A DNA stretch of 64,000 nucleotides, from NCBI RefSeq assembly GCF_051414135.1, contig NZ_JBLKOA010000006.1, positions 62,001-126,000 on the forward strand. The letters are read 5' to 3'. Positions within the stretch are counted from its first letter, which is position 1. The number at the start of each line of letters is the position of its first letter. Of the stretch, positions 25,152-32,917 are shown piece by piece. Both the position numbers and the translations under genes were made by a program. Source of the DNA: Halovenus halobia. GTDB taxonomy: Archaea; Halobacteriota; Halobacteria; Halobacteriales; Haloarculaceae. A model generated the notes under the pieces. It worked only from the letters and a program-made list of their open reading frames with translations, ran no database searches and had not been told where the DNA came from.

Positions 25152-26888
25152 GTGCCACTGGAGACGCCCGCTCGCATCGTGCGCGCACTCGCAGACCGGG
25201 GTTACAACGCCGAGCGAGAAGCGGTGACGCTGATTGCGAACCAGCCTGACCCCACGCGAGCGCTCGAGCGCGCAGTCGAAAAGGCCCCCGATGAGACGCT
25301 CGTGCTCTCGGCCGGACAGGTCCGAGAGAGCATCGAAAACGACTCGAGTGGAGCGGGATACACGACGCCACAGGAGCCACCAGCTGAGAATTCGACAGCC
25401 GATTCTACGGGCGATTCTGACCCCCACGTTTCGAGTGGAACTCCGGCTGAGCAATCACCACAGAACGGTGGGGAAACTGGAGACGAAACAGGGGGGTCAG
25501 CAGGCGGCGCGTCGAGAGAGTCCGGGCTGGCAGCGTCACCCCCAGATGGAACGACTGGGTCACAGAGTACGGCCACGACTGGACTGACAGAGGAGGGGGC
25601 CCCAGAGATGGGCCAGCAGTCAGCAGCGGCCCGGCCTGAGTCGAATCAGGGCAAGACGGACAGCCCAGCAAGCGAGCGGTCAGTCGAGGACCGGGAGATC
25701 ACTGTGAGTGGAGATATTGCGAGTATCGGGACCGGGAAATACAGCGATTTCGTCTCTGTGTTCCAGGACCGCTACGAGAAACTCTCCCGACAACTGCGCG
25801 GGCGAGTGAACCACCGGCCGGCCGACACCATCGAGCAGATGTCGCCGGGCAGTGACGCTGCACTCATTGGACTCGTCTCGGACATCCGCTCGACGGCCAG
25901 CGGTCACTGGCTGGTCGAACTCGAAGATACGACCGGAACGTTTCCCTGTCTGATCATGAAAGACCGGGAGTTCGCCGATGACGTGCGGAATATGCTCCAC
26001 GACGAGTGTGTTGCTGTCGAGGGGACGCTTGCCGACGACGGCGGCATCCTCTTCGTCGACTCGCTGCACTTCCCGGACATTCCGCGCACGCACTCGCCGT
26101 CGACGGCAGACCGACCGGTGAAGGCAGCGCTCATCTCCGACGTTCACTGCGGAAGCGAGGAGTTTCTCGGCGACGCCTGGCAGCGGTTCGCGGACTGGCT
26201 GCACACGCCCGAGGCTGCCGAGGTGGAGTACCTGCTGATTGCCGGCGATATGGTCGAAGGAATCGGCGTGTATCCGGGACAGGACGAGGAACTGGATATC
26301 GTCGATATTTACGACCAGTACGAAGCGTTCAGCGAACACCTGAAAGATGTGCCCGGGGATATCGAGATCGTGATGATTCCCGGCAACCACGACGCCGTTC
26401 GACTGGCAGAGCCACAGCCAGCCTTCGACGAGGAACTGCGGGGAATCATGTCTGCCCACGACGCACAGATCTCGGCCAATCCATCCACGGTGACCATCGA
26501 GGGCGTCTCAGTGCTGATGTATCACGGCGTCTCGCTGGACGAAGTGATTGCCGAACTCCCCGACGAATCCGCCACCTACGACCGGCCACACGACGCGATG
26601 GCACAGCTACTAAAGAAACGCCACGTTGCCCCACAGTACGGCGGCCAGACCCGTGTTGCACCCGAACCGGAGGACCACCTTGTAATGGAAGAAGTGCCCG
26701 ATATCTTCCACACTGGCCACGTCCACAAACTCGGCTACGGCAAGTATCACAACGTCCTGATGGTCAATTCGAGTTGCTGGCAGTCACAGACCGACTTCCA
26801 GAAGAAGGTGAACCTCCAGCCCGACGTCGGGTACGCGCCGATTATCGACCTGCAGACACTGGATTTGACGATTCGACAGTTCGTGTAG
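25152..26888 (+). CDS. polB: DNA polymerase D small subunit DP1 (proofreading exonuclease)
   Basis: Small subunit of archaeal replicative polymerase D, 578 residues, GTG start. The order is an N-terminal helical part (RIVRALADRGYNAEREAV), a disordered Ser/Thr/Gly/Glu-rich linker at about residues 70-180, an OB fold (ALIGLVSDIRSTASGHWL), then a calcineurin-like phosphoesterase with SDVHCG (about 328), GDMVEG, PGNHD (about 411) and GHVHK (about 521). These metal-binding motifs are intact, so 3'-5' exonuclease activity is expected. It lies about 4 kb from orc1, a conserved haloarchaeal neighbourhood as I recall it. Confidence 0.95.
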   Translation: MPLETPARIVRALADRGYNAEREAVTLIANQPDPTRALERAVEKAPDETLVLSAGQVRESIENDSSGAGYTTPQEPPAENSTADSTGDSDPHVSSGTPAEQSPQNGGETGDETGGSAGGASRESGLAASPPDGTTGSQSTATTGLTEEGAPEMGQQSAAARPESNQGKTDSPASERSVEDREITVSGDIASIGTGKYSDFVSVFQDRYEKLSRQLRGRVNHRPADTIEQMSPGSDAALIGLVSDIRSTASGHWLVELEDTTGTFPCLIMKDREFADDVRNMLHDECVAVEGTLADDGGILFVDSLHFPDIPRTHSPSTADRPVKAALISDVHCGSEEFLGDAWQRFADWLHTPEAAEVEYLLIAGDMVEGIGVYPGQDEELDIVDIYDQYEAFSEHLKDVPGDIEIVMIPGNHDAVRLAEPQPAFDEELRGIMSAHDAQISANPSTVTIEGVSVLMYHGVSLDEVIAELPDESATYDRPHDAMAQLLKKRHVAPQYGGQTRVAPEPEDHLVMEEVPDIFHTGHVHKLGYGKYHNVLMVNSSCWQSQTDFQKKVNLQPDVGYAPIIDLQTLDLTIRQFV

Positions 26889-26892
26889 ACTG

Positions 26893-27447
26893 ATGATTTC
26901 GACAGTGCTCGCAGGTCCGGTACTCGAGACCGTGCTCACTGTCGGTGGACCGCTGCTTGTCATCCTGTTTTATCTTGAAGGATTGCTCGTCGGAAAGCTG
27001 GTTCAGCCACCAGCAATCTTTGTCGCATACGTCGCCATTGCACTCCCAAGTCGAGTGCTCCTGGTCGGGGTGAGTCTCGCCTGCGTCGTTGCCTGGACAC
27101 TCGGTCAGTGGACACTCTACTGGAGTTTTAACGACCAGTCGCCGGATTACTTCGGGCTGCGCGAGCGGTTCCCAATTCTACGGGAGTTGCCCGAGCGAGC
27201 GGAACGGCAGATCGGACAGCAACGACTCACCTTCGTGGAAGACCTGTTCGCTCACTACGGCGCACCCGCAATCTGTTTCCTGACCATGGTGCCGGGGGTT
27301 CGGGGCGTGACTGCCGTTCCGGCCGGACTGAGTACGTACCCGCGGGAGAAATTTCTCGCTGCAACCCTCGTGGGTAACACGGTTTTTGTCGGGTTACTGG
27401 TCGGAATCGCGTACGGACTGCTCGACGTCGTTGGGTTCATCTGGTGA
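26893..27447 (+). CDS. DedA-like (SNARE-associated/VTT) membrane protein
   Basis: Membrane protein of 184 residues with about five hydrophobic segments. The central amphipathic part FVEDLFAHYGAPAICFLTMV followed by PGVRGVTAVPAGL is the DedA signature region. Homologues act as lipid scramblases or flippases for membrane homeostasis. Starts 4 bases after polB stop, so probably co-transcribed. Confidence 0.82.
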   Translation: MISTVLAGPVLETVLTVGGPLLVILFYLEGLLVGKLVQPPAIFVAYVAIALPSRVLLVGVSLACVVAWTLGQWTLYWSFNDQSPDYFGLRERFPILRELPERAERQIGQQRLTFVEDLFAHYGAPAICFLTMVPGVRGVTAVPAGLSTYPREKFLAATLVGNTVFVGLLVGIAYGLLDVVGFIW

Positions 27448-27465
27448 GACCACTCGGGTCAGGAG

Positions 27466-27747
27466 TTACCCCACAACGGGACTCACTGCAACACCGACCC
27501 GGTCCACGTCCGCTGGAAGTAACTGTTCTTTCTCGGTCCGCGAGAGCGATTTAATCTCGTGTTCGCGGCTCTGGGCTGCACTCCGTGAGGGGTGATACTC
27601 CACGTACCGCAGCGTTACCGGGCGGCGACCGGCAGTGTACTTTGCGCCGTCACCAGCATTGTGCTCATCGACGCGGCGACCGACATCGGTCGTGTACCCA
27701 GTGTACAGCGAGCCGTCGGCACATTCGAGGACGTAAACGTAGTCCAC
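27466..27747 (-). CDS. GIY-YIG nuclease domain protein
   Basis: Single-domain protein of 93 residues of the UPF0213/COG2827 type. It begins MDYVYVLECADGSLYTGYTT, where VYVLEC and YTGYT represent the GIY and YIG strands; Arg in VGRRVDEHN and Glu in RSAAQSREHEIK complete the active site. Role uncertain, perhaps structure-specific DNA cleavage. It starts 2 bases after the serB stop, so it is the second gene of that unit. Confidence 0.88.
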   Translation of the reverse strand: MDYVYVLECADGSLYTGYTTDVGRRVDEHNAGDGAKYTAGRRPVTLRYVEYHPSRSAAQSREHEIKSLSRTEKEQLLPADVDRVGVAVSPVVG

Positions 27748-27749
27748 GC

Positions 27750-28385
27750 TCAGCAGACGCCGCGCTCTTCGAGCACATCGAGGAGTTCGGGCATCGACTC
27801 GACAACCACGTCACAAGCAGGTTCGACCGCCGGTTTCGGCGAGAAGCCGACAGCGAAGCCCGCAGCTTCGAGCATCGGGAGGTCGTTTGCACCGTCGCCG
27901 ACAGCAATCGTCTCGTCCATCGGTTCGTCGACGACAGTCGTCAGGATATCCAGCGCGTCGTCTTTCGTCCCCTCGATGAGTGGTCCTTCGACTTCGCCCG
28001 TGAGTGTCCCGTCTTCTATCGGGAGCCGGTTTGCGATTAGTGTCTCGACGTCGACCCCCGCTGTTTCGAGTGCAGATTCGACACCGCGCTCGAAACCACC
28101 CGTCAGAATGGCCGTGTAGACGCCCGCCGAATCGAGGGCCTCAACAACTTCCTCTGTCTCGGGCCGGAGCACAACTTGGTCGAAGGCCGCCTGTGCGTCG
28201 ACTTCGGGAAGTCCCTCGAGCAACGCACAGCGCTGGCGGAGGCTCTCGGCGTACTCGATCTCGTTGTTCATCGCCTGCTCAGTGATCTCGTCCATCTGGT
28301 CGGCCACTCCGCACTGGTCACCGAGCAAGACCGTCATCTCCGAGTTCGAGAGAGTCCCGTCGAAATCGAACGCTACGAGTGTCAT
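27750..28385 (-). CDS. serB: Phosphoserine phosphatase (HAD family)
   Basis: Last step of serine synthesis: phosphoserine to serine. Protein of 211 residues with HAD motif I DFDGTLS, motif II in AILTGGFERG, the lysine in GTKDDALD and motif IV VGDGANDLPML. The ATG at 28385 places motif I at residue 6; a longer frame to 28652 is unsupported. Upstream gap of 266 bases holds its promoter and that of the divergent HTH gene. Confidence 0.92.
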   Translation of the reverse strand: MTLVAFDFDGTLSNSEMTVLLGDQCGVADQMDEITEQAMNNEIEYAESLRQRCALLEGLPEVDAQAAFDQVVLRPETEEVVEALDSAGVYTAILTGGFERGVESALETAGVDVETLIANRLPIEDGTLTGEVEGPLIEGTKDDALDILTTVVDEPMDETIAVGDGANDLPMLEAAGFAVGFSPKPAVEPACDVVVESMPELLDVLEERGVC

Positions 28386-28651
28386 TGCCACCCCTTCGAC
28401 GCGGGGGGATTCAAAAGTCGCGGTTTTCGCTTGGAGGGGGGTGTTATAGAGCAGATCCGAGATGTCGCTCAGCCAGCCCGTCGTGTGAGAGTTGGGCTGT
28501 GTGATAACGCGAACAATTCGTATGGAACCCAAGACAACTAAGTTTTTCTTAGAGTAAACACAATTGAAGTTCGTCAACAGAGACAGTCGTATTGGGCATT
28601 TCAGGAAAAATAGTAAAAACTTACTTGTGTTCGCAGGCCCGAAAGACCACA

Positions 28652-29461
28652 ATGGCGAAACAGACGGACCCGGAGAAGTTTGGGGTGCTCCGGAGCAAAC
28701 GAAACGCGACGAAATATCAGATTCTCGTCGAGATTGCGGAGCGACAGCCAGCGGTCAATCAACAGGAGATTGCCGACGCTATCGGTCTCACCGCACAGGC
28801 GGTCAGCGATTACCTGCAGGACCTCGTCGAACAGAAGTACGTCAACAAACACGGGCGCGGACGCTACGAAGTGACCAAGGAGGGTGTCGACTGGCTCATC
28901 TCCCAGACTGACGGCCTCCGAAACTTTGTCGACCACGTCTCCGAGGACGTTATCGGGCAAGTCGAAACCGAGACAGCAATCGCGTCGACTGAAGTTACTG
29001 AAGGCGAGACTGTCTCGCTGACGATGCAAGATGGGGTGCTTCGAGCGATGGCCGGGGATACTGGGGGAGCAACCGCAGTCGCTGTGACTGACGGCGACGC
29101 CGGCGAGGATGTCGGGATCACCAACGTGCAAGGCGTCGTCGATTACGAACTCGGAACAGTCGCGATTGTCTCGATTCCGCAGGTCCAGAACGGCGGGAGC
29201 GGTGCCGTCGACGGCGAGCGCGTGACAGCGTTGGCCGACGACCACGACCTGGTCGCTGTCGCTGGTGCCGAGGCAGTCGCACTCACCGAGCGAACGGGGC
29301 TAGAGCCAGACGTTCGTTTCGGGAGTCCGGGTGCTGTCCAGGAGGCGGCAGCGAAAGGACTCGACGTGCTATTGCTCGCCGCGGCGGACACGCTATCGAA
29401 ACACACCGACAGTCTTCGGGAGCAGAATCTTAGTTACGAAGTTGTCGACGCCAGAGCGTAG
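28652..29461 (+). CDS. Winged-helix (MarR-like) regulator with C-terminal ligand-like domain
   Basis: Protein of 269 residues. Residues about 15-75 form a winged helix (KYQILVEIAERQPAVNQQE, IADAIGLTAQAVSDYLQDLV, KHGRGRYEVTKEG). The rest is a Rossmann-like alpha/beta unit with repeats of ATAVAVTDGDAGE and GAEAVALTERTGL. Haloarchaea have a conserved protein of this type beside orc1, annotated as a MarR-like regulator; target unknown. It is convergent with orc1 (33 bases between the stops). Confidence 0.78.
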   Translation: MAKQTDPEKFGVLRSKRNATKYQILVEIAERQPAVNQQEIADAIGLTAQAVSDYLQDLVEQKYVNKHGRGRYEVTKEGVDWLISQTDGLRNFVDHVSEDVIGQVETETAIASTEVTEGETVSLTMQDGVLRAMAGDTGGATAVAVTDGDAGEDVGITNVQGVVDYELGTVAIVSIPQVQNGGSGAVDGERVTALADDHDLVAVAGAEAVALTERTGLEPDVRFGSPGAVQEAAAKGLDVLLLAAADTLSKHTDSLREQNLSYEVVDARA

Positions 29462-29494
29462 TTCCAGGGGAAACAGAGGGGTCAACAGAGTGAG

Positions 29495-31084
29495 TCAGTT
29501 GTCGAACCGAGCCTGAACAAACGGCTGCACGTCCTCGATGTCACCGAGTCGAGAGTCTGAGAGTAACACTGCTTCCGTCTCTTCGAGTGGAACCGAAAGG
29601 CTGATTTCTTTCGTCCGACCGTAGCGGCCCTTCGAGACGACGACAGCGTTGACGATACCGAGCATATCGAGTTCGCTGATGAGGTCGGTGACTCGCCGCT
29701 GTGTCAACACGTCAGCGTCCAGTTCCTCACAGAGCCGTTTGTAGATGTTGTACACTTCGCCGGTGTTGATGTTGTGAACACCCTGTTTTTCGAGGAGAAT
29801 AATCGCGAACAGGACGAGTTTCGACTGCTGTGGGAGGGTCCGGACAACCTCGACAACGCGGTCGATTTCGATTTTCTCCTGTGCCTCTCGGACGTGGTCT
29901 TCCTCGACGTCGTTGGTGTCGTCACGTTCGGCGAGTTCACCCGCCGTCCGGAGCAAGTCCAGCGCCCGGCGAGCGTCGCCGTGTTCCTGAGCGGCGAAGG
30001 CAGCACACAGCGGAATTACTTCGTCAGTTAGCGCTCCGTCTTTGAACGCGATTTCTGCCCGGGCCTCGAGGATATCCCGGAGCTGGTTGGCGTCGTACGG
30101 CGGGAAGACGATTTCTTCCTCGCCCAGCGAGGAGTTGACCCGCGGGTCGAGGAAGTCGGTGAACTTCAGGTCGTTCGAGATCCCCATAATCGAGACTCGG
30201 GAGCGTTCGAGCTCGGAGTTCATTCGCGAGAGATTGTACAGCGTGTCGTCGCCAGATTTCTCGACGAGTTTGTCGATCTCGTCGAGCATGATGACCACGA
30301 CGCGCTCGCGGTAATCCACTGCGTCGAAAAACGAGTTGTAGACGCGGTCGGTCGGCCAGCCAGTCATCGGGACTTCACTGAACGAATCGCGTTCTTCCTC
30401 GAGGTCCTCGATTTCTGCTTCGATGGCCTCGACTGACTCGAAGTCGGTGTCCGCCAGGTCAGTCGACTCCTCGCGCGCACGCTCGAGGAGTGATTCGTGG
30501 TCTTCGATAGTCGCGTCAATCCGGTCGCGATTCTTGTCGATGAACTTGTTTGCCAACTGCGCGAGGACACGATACTGTGTGTCGGTGACTTCGCAGTTGA
30601 TGTACTCGACCTCACAGGGCACTTCGTACTTTTTCGAGGTGGATTCGAGTTCCTCGCTGACGAACTTCGCACTCGCAGTCTTGCCTGTGCCAGTCTTTCC
30701 GTAGATGAGAATATTCGACGGGGTGTCCCCACGGAGTGCGGAGACCAGAATCGTCGCCATGTTGTTGATCTGGTCCTCGCGGTGAGGGAGCTTACGAGGT
30801 GTGTAGGACGGTCGAAGGACTTCTTTCTTCTCGAAAATCGGTTCGCCGGAGAGCAGGTCGTCGAACAGTCCCCGGGACGGGCCCTCCTCGTCGTCGGGTT
30901 CCTCGCGAAGCATCTCGTCGATCCGCGTTTCCGGGTCCGGTGACTCTGGGTCCTCGGAGTCAGCATCCGAAGAGAGCTCACCCACTGTCGAGTGAGGAGT
31001 GTCCTCGGTGTCGTTTTCGAGGTCCTGAGCGTCTTCAGAGTCAACTTGGTCCGCATCCTGCGAACTGTCGTTCGTGTCTGTCAT
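29495..31084 (-). CDS. orc1: Orc1/Cdc6 replication initiator
   Basis: Origin-binding AAA+ ATPase of 529 residues. An acidic disordered N-terminus (1-70) precedes the ATPase; P-loop GKTGTGKT is at 129-136, Walker B reads VVIMLDEIDK, and sensor 1 is SIMGISNDLKF. The C-terminal winged helix includes VLTQRRVTDLISELDML. There is an acidic coiled insert around residues 190-240. The ATG at 31084 follows an ORB element by only 13 bases, which suggests autoregulation. The divergent ORBs, AT-rich segment and oapA beyond it make this the origin-linked copy. Confidence 0.95.
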   Translation of the reverse strand: MTDTNDSSQDADQVDSEDAQDLENDTEDTPHSTVGELSSDADSEDPESPDPETRIDEMLREEPDDEEGPSRGLFDDLLSGEPIFEKKEVLRPSYTPRKLPHREDQINNMATILVSALRGDTPSNILIYGKTGTGKTASAKFVSEELESTSKKYEVPCEVEYINCEVTDTQYRVLAQLANKFIDKNRDRIDATIEDHESLLERAREESTDLADTDFESVEAIEAEIEDLEEERDSFSEVPMTGWPTDRVYNSFFDAVDYRERVVVIMLDEIDKLVEKSGDDTLYNLSRMNSELERSRVSIMGISNDLKFTDFLDPRVNSSLGEEEIVFPPYDANQLRDILEARAEIAFKDGALTDEVIPLCAAFAAQEHGDARRALDLLRTAGELAERDDTNDVEEDHVREAQEKIEIDRVVEVVRTLPQQSKLVLFAIILLEKQGVHNINTGEVYNIYKRLCEELDADVLTQRRVTDLISELDMLGIVNAVVVSKGRYGRTKEISLSVPLEETEAVLLSDSRLGDIEDVQPFVQARFDN

Positions 31085-31097
31085 ATCTTGTCCAGCG

Positions 31098-31119
31098 CAC
31101 CCCTTCGTTTCGGGTGGAA
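31098..31119 (-). promoter_or_regulatory. ORB element 1, at the orc1 start
   Basis: On the minus strand it reads TTCCACCCGAAACGAAGG then GGTG, the haloarchaeal ORB core. The G-string is shortened (GGGGTGCG). It ends 13 bases before the orc1 ATG, so bound Orc1 would cover the orc1 leader or start. Confidence 0.85.
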
Positions 31120-31350
31120 ACCCCGGGACGCAAACGGAGAACAAGACTCCCACTCCCGGTATCGGGCGAAATAGGCAGTCTCGGAGGTTCCGCCGCGTCC
31201 AGATGAACCACAAGAAACCCCGGTTGAGACTATATTAAAGATTTCGATCGTTCGTATTTCTCGTGGAGTTGACCCTGGGGTTCGTTCAGTTTGAGTGAGA
31301 TATTGTCGACTGCGCCGAGACTGTGGAAAGAAGTGGCGGCACCCGTGGAA

Positions 31351-31379
31351 CCCCCCCACCCCTTCGTTTCGAGTGGAAC
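31351..31379 (-). promoter_or_regulatory. ORB element 2, full with G-string
   Basis: Minus-strand reading GTTCCACTCGAAACGAAGG followed by GGTGGGGGGG. It is the mirror partner of ORB 3 across the AT-rich segment. Directly behind its G-string, GTTCCACGGG resembles the first half of a further box. Confidence 0.9.
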
Positions 31380-31383
31380 GACG

Positions 31384-31402
31384 TAAAGAGGGGGTGGGGG
31401 GT
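31384..31402 (+). promoter_or_regulatory. Degenerate ORB-like element
   Basis: Plus-strand AAAGAGGGGGTGGGGGG, preceded by ACGT, resembles the right half of an ORB (AAACGAAGGGGTGGGGGG) without the GTTCCAC half. It may be a relic or a weak site. Confidence 0.45.
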
Positions 31403-31404
31403 CG

Positions 31405-31600
31405 AGACACCGAACAGACTAGGCTAGGAAAGTTTTATATACTATACACATGAACCAGACCCGTAGTGGGGAAAAATAACAGGCAGTAGTCTAGACCTCT
31501 TATTATTCTAGTAAAACTAGAAGACACAGCTAGACTAGAGCGAGAAACTAGCGTTGTCTGTCGATTCTTCCGTTTTTTCTCGTCACTTTTCTCCCATCAC
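31405..31600. other. AT-rich duplex unwinding element with CTAG cluster
   Basis: AT-rich relative to the surrounding DNA, with runs such as GTTTTATATACTATACACAT and TTATTATTCTAG. Eight CTAG tetramers occur at 31419, 31424, 31491, 31508, 31517, 31530, 31535 and 31548. Two of them form the hairpin-capable TTCTAG-TAAAA-CTAGAA. It lies between the divergent ORBs 2 and 3, the position of the DUE. Confidence 0.75.
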
Positions 31601-31628
31601 TCGTTGTCTGGGGACGGGTTCACGGGCC

Positions 31629-31656
31629 GTTCCACCTGAAACGAAGGGGTGGGGGG
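31629..31656 (+). promoter_or_regulatory. ORB element 3, full with G-string
   Basis: Plus-strand GTTCCACCTGAAACGAAGG followed by GGTGGGGGG. Inverted relative to ORBs 1 and 2, so the pair ORB2/ORB3 flanks the AT-rich segment. Confidence 0.9.
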
Positions 31657-31882
31657 CTTGGGGCCTTGGGACCTCTCTTATTGCTCTGTTGCGATAGCAC
31701 TCATCTCCAGACTTCTCTCTGGGAGTCACGTTTGCTGCTCTCTCGGTAGTGATTCACACGCTCAGCCCACCTGACCGCTATCCCTCGGTTTCCACATATT
31801 CGTGATGCCAGTTTGATGTATGTCTGACATACTCTTAAGTAAGTTGCGTGGACTTATTCAGGCAAGCCCCGCCGTGGGGTCT

Positions 31883-31887
31883 GGAGG
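31883..31887 (+). promoter_or_regulatory. Ribosome binding site of oapA
   Basis: GGAGG ends 5 bases before the ATG at 31893. It decides this start over the in-frame upstream codon at 31848 and shows that this gene is read from a leadered message. Confidence 0.7.
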
Positions 31888-31892
31888 AAAGG

Positions 31893-32528
31893 ATGGGACT
31901 GCTACAAAGCCTCAGATCAAGTATCACAACGTTGTTCTCCGACGAGGAGCCCAAGCGAATTGGCATCTACGGCCCGCCGAACGCTGGGAAAACAACGCTT
32001 GCTAACCGTATCGCACGCGACTGGACCGAACACGGCGACGCTGTCGGTCCGGAAAGCCACGTGCCCCACGAGACCCGTCGGGCGCGACGAAAAGAAAATG
32101 TCGAGATCGAGCGTGACGGCAAGACCGTCAATATCGACGTGGTTGACACACCAGGTGTCGCGACGAAGGTCGATTACACCGAGTTCCTCGAACACGACAT
32201 GGAGAAAGACGACGCCGTTCGGCGCTCCCGAGAAGCAACCGAAGGGGTCGCCGAAGCCATGCACTGGCTTCGCGAAGACGTCGACGGTGTCATCTACGTG
32301 CTGGACTCGTCGACTGACCCGTTCACACAGGTCAACACGATGCTTATCGGCATCATCGAGAGTCAGGACCTTCCGGTGTTGATTCTCGCAAACAAAATCG
32401 ACCTGGAAGATTCGAGCGTCCAGCGGATCCGCAACGCCTTCCCACAGCACGAAACAATTCCGCTGTCGGCACTTGAGGGTGACAACATGGACGAAGTGTA
32501 CGACAAGATTGCAGAGTACTTTGGGTGA
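31893..32528 (+). CDS. oapA: Origin-associated Era-like GTPase (OapA/ArvA)
   Basis: Small GTPase of 211 residues. G1 GPPNAGKT at 27-34, G3 DTPG at 85-88, G4 NKID at 167-170 and G5 SAL at 192-194 are intact. The N-terminus MGLLQSLRSSITTLF could be amphipathic and membrane-associating. In haloarchaea this GTPase, named OapA for its place beside oriC1, has been reported as ArvA, the driver of extracellular vesicle formation. It opens the three-gene unit oapABC (gaps of 4 bases each). Confidence 0.9.
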   Translation: MGLLQSLRSSITTLFSDEEPKRIGIYGPPNAGKTTLANRIARDWTEHGDAVGPESHVPHETRRARRKENVEIERDGKTVNIDVVDTPGVATKVDYTEFLEHDMEKDDAVRRSREATEGVAEAMHWLREDVDGVIYVLDSSTDPFTQVNTMLIGIIESQDLPVLILANKIDLEDSSVQRIRNAFPQHETIPLSALEGDNMDEVYDKIAEYFG

Positions 32529-32532
32529 TACC

Positions 32533-32913
32533 ATGTCGACGACACCACAACCCGACGGCGTTCAGATAGACCTTATCAGTGCCACCCGGATGGCCGGACT
32601 CGCCAGTATGGAGAAGATTCGGCTGATCCTCGATGGCGTCCGTGATGGAAACATCGTCATCCTCGAAGAGGGGCTCTCCCCCGAGGAGGAGTCCAAACTC
32701 ATCGAGGTGACGATGACCGAAATCAGCCCGGACGAGTTCAACGGCATTGAAATTGAGACATACCCGCGTTCGGAGACGGCTGACGCGAGTTTCCTCGACC
32801 GCCTGATGGGTCGGGAATCGACGAACAAGCTCACTGTCATCGGACCGGCGAACCAGATCGAGACACTCCACAAGGACGAAACGATCATCCAGACACTCGT
32901 TTCACGGAAATAG
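32533..32913 (+). CDS. oapB: OapB/ArvB family protein (DUF2073)
   Basis: Protein of 126 residues: MSTTPQPDGVQIDLISATRM, then KIRLILDGVRDGNIVILEEG and SPEEESKLIEVTMTEI. No membrane segment or metal motif. The DUF2073 family is archaeal and always near the OapA GTPase as I recall it; it may be a regulator or effector of the GTPase. Start at 32533 follows the oapA stop by 4 bases; the frame upstream lies inside oapA. Confidence 0.88.
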   Translation: MSTTPQPDGVQIDLISATRMAGLASMEKIRLILDGVRDGNIVILEEGLSPEEESKLIEVTMTEISPDEFNGIEIETYPRSETADASFLDRLMGRESTNKLTVIGPANQIETLHKDETIIQTLVSRK

Positions 32914-32917
32914 GCCA

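Larger units (their letters stand above)
31085..31892. other. oriC: Chromosomal replication origin (oriC1 type)
   Basis: The 808 bases between orc1 and oapA contain no credible gene. They hold three origin recognition boxes, an AT-rich unwinding segment between two divergent boxes, G-strings (GGGGTGGGGGG) attached to the boxes, and promoters for both flanking genes. This matches the published plan of haloarchaeal oriC1: orc gene, inverted ORBs with G-strings around a DUE, and oapABC on the other side. Confidence 0.92.

Noticed and set aside
28535..28555. CTAAG-TTTTT-CTTAG hairpin between serB and the HTH gene as terminator
   Set aside because: It lies upstream of both divergent genes, so it cannot end either transcript; more likely chance or part of a promoter.
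31351..31402. G-rich runs as G-quadruplex or simple repeat
   Set aside because: They are better explained as ORB G-strings in a canonical arrangement.
31820..32005. Short plus-strand frame at the oapA start
   Set aside because: Out of frame with oapA, which has a Shine-Dalgarno and intact GTPase motifs; no homology-like content.
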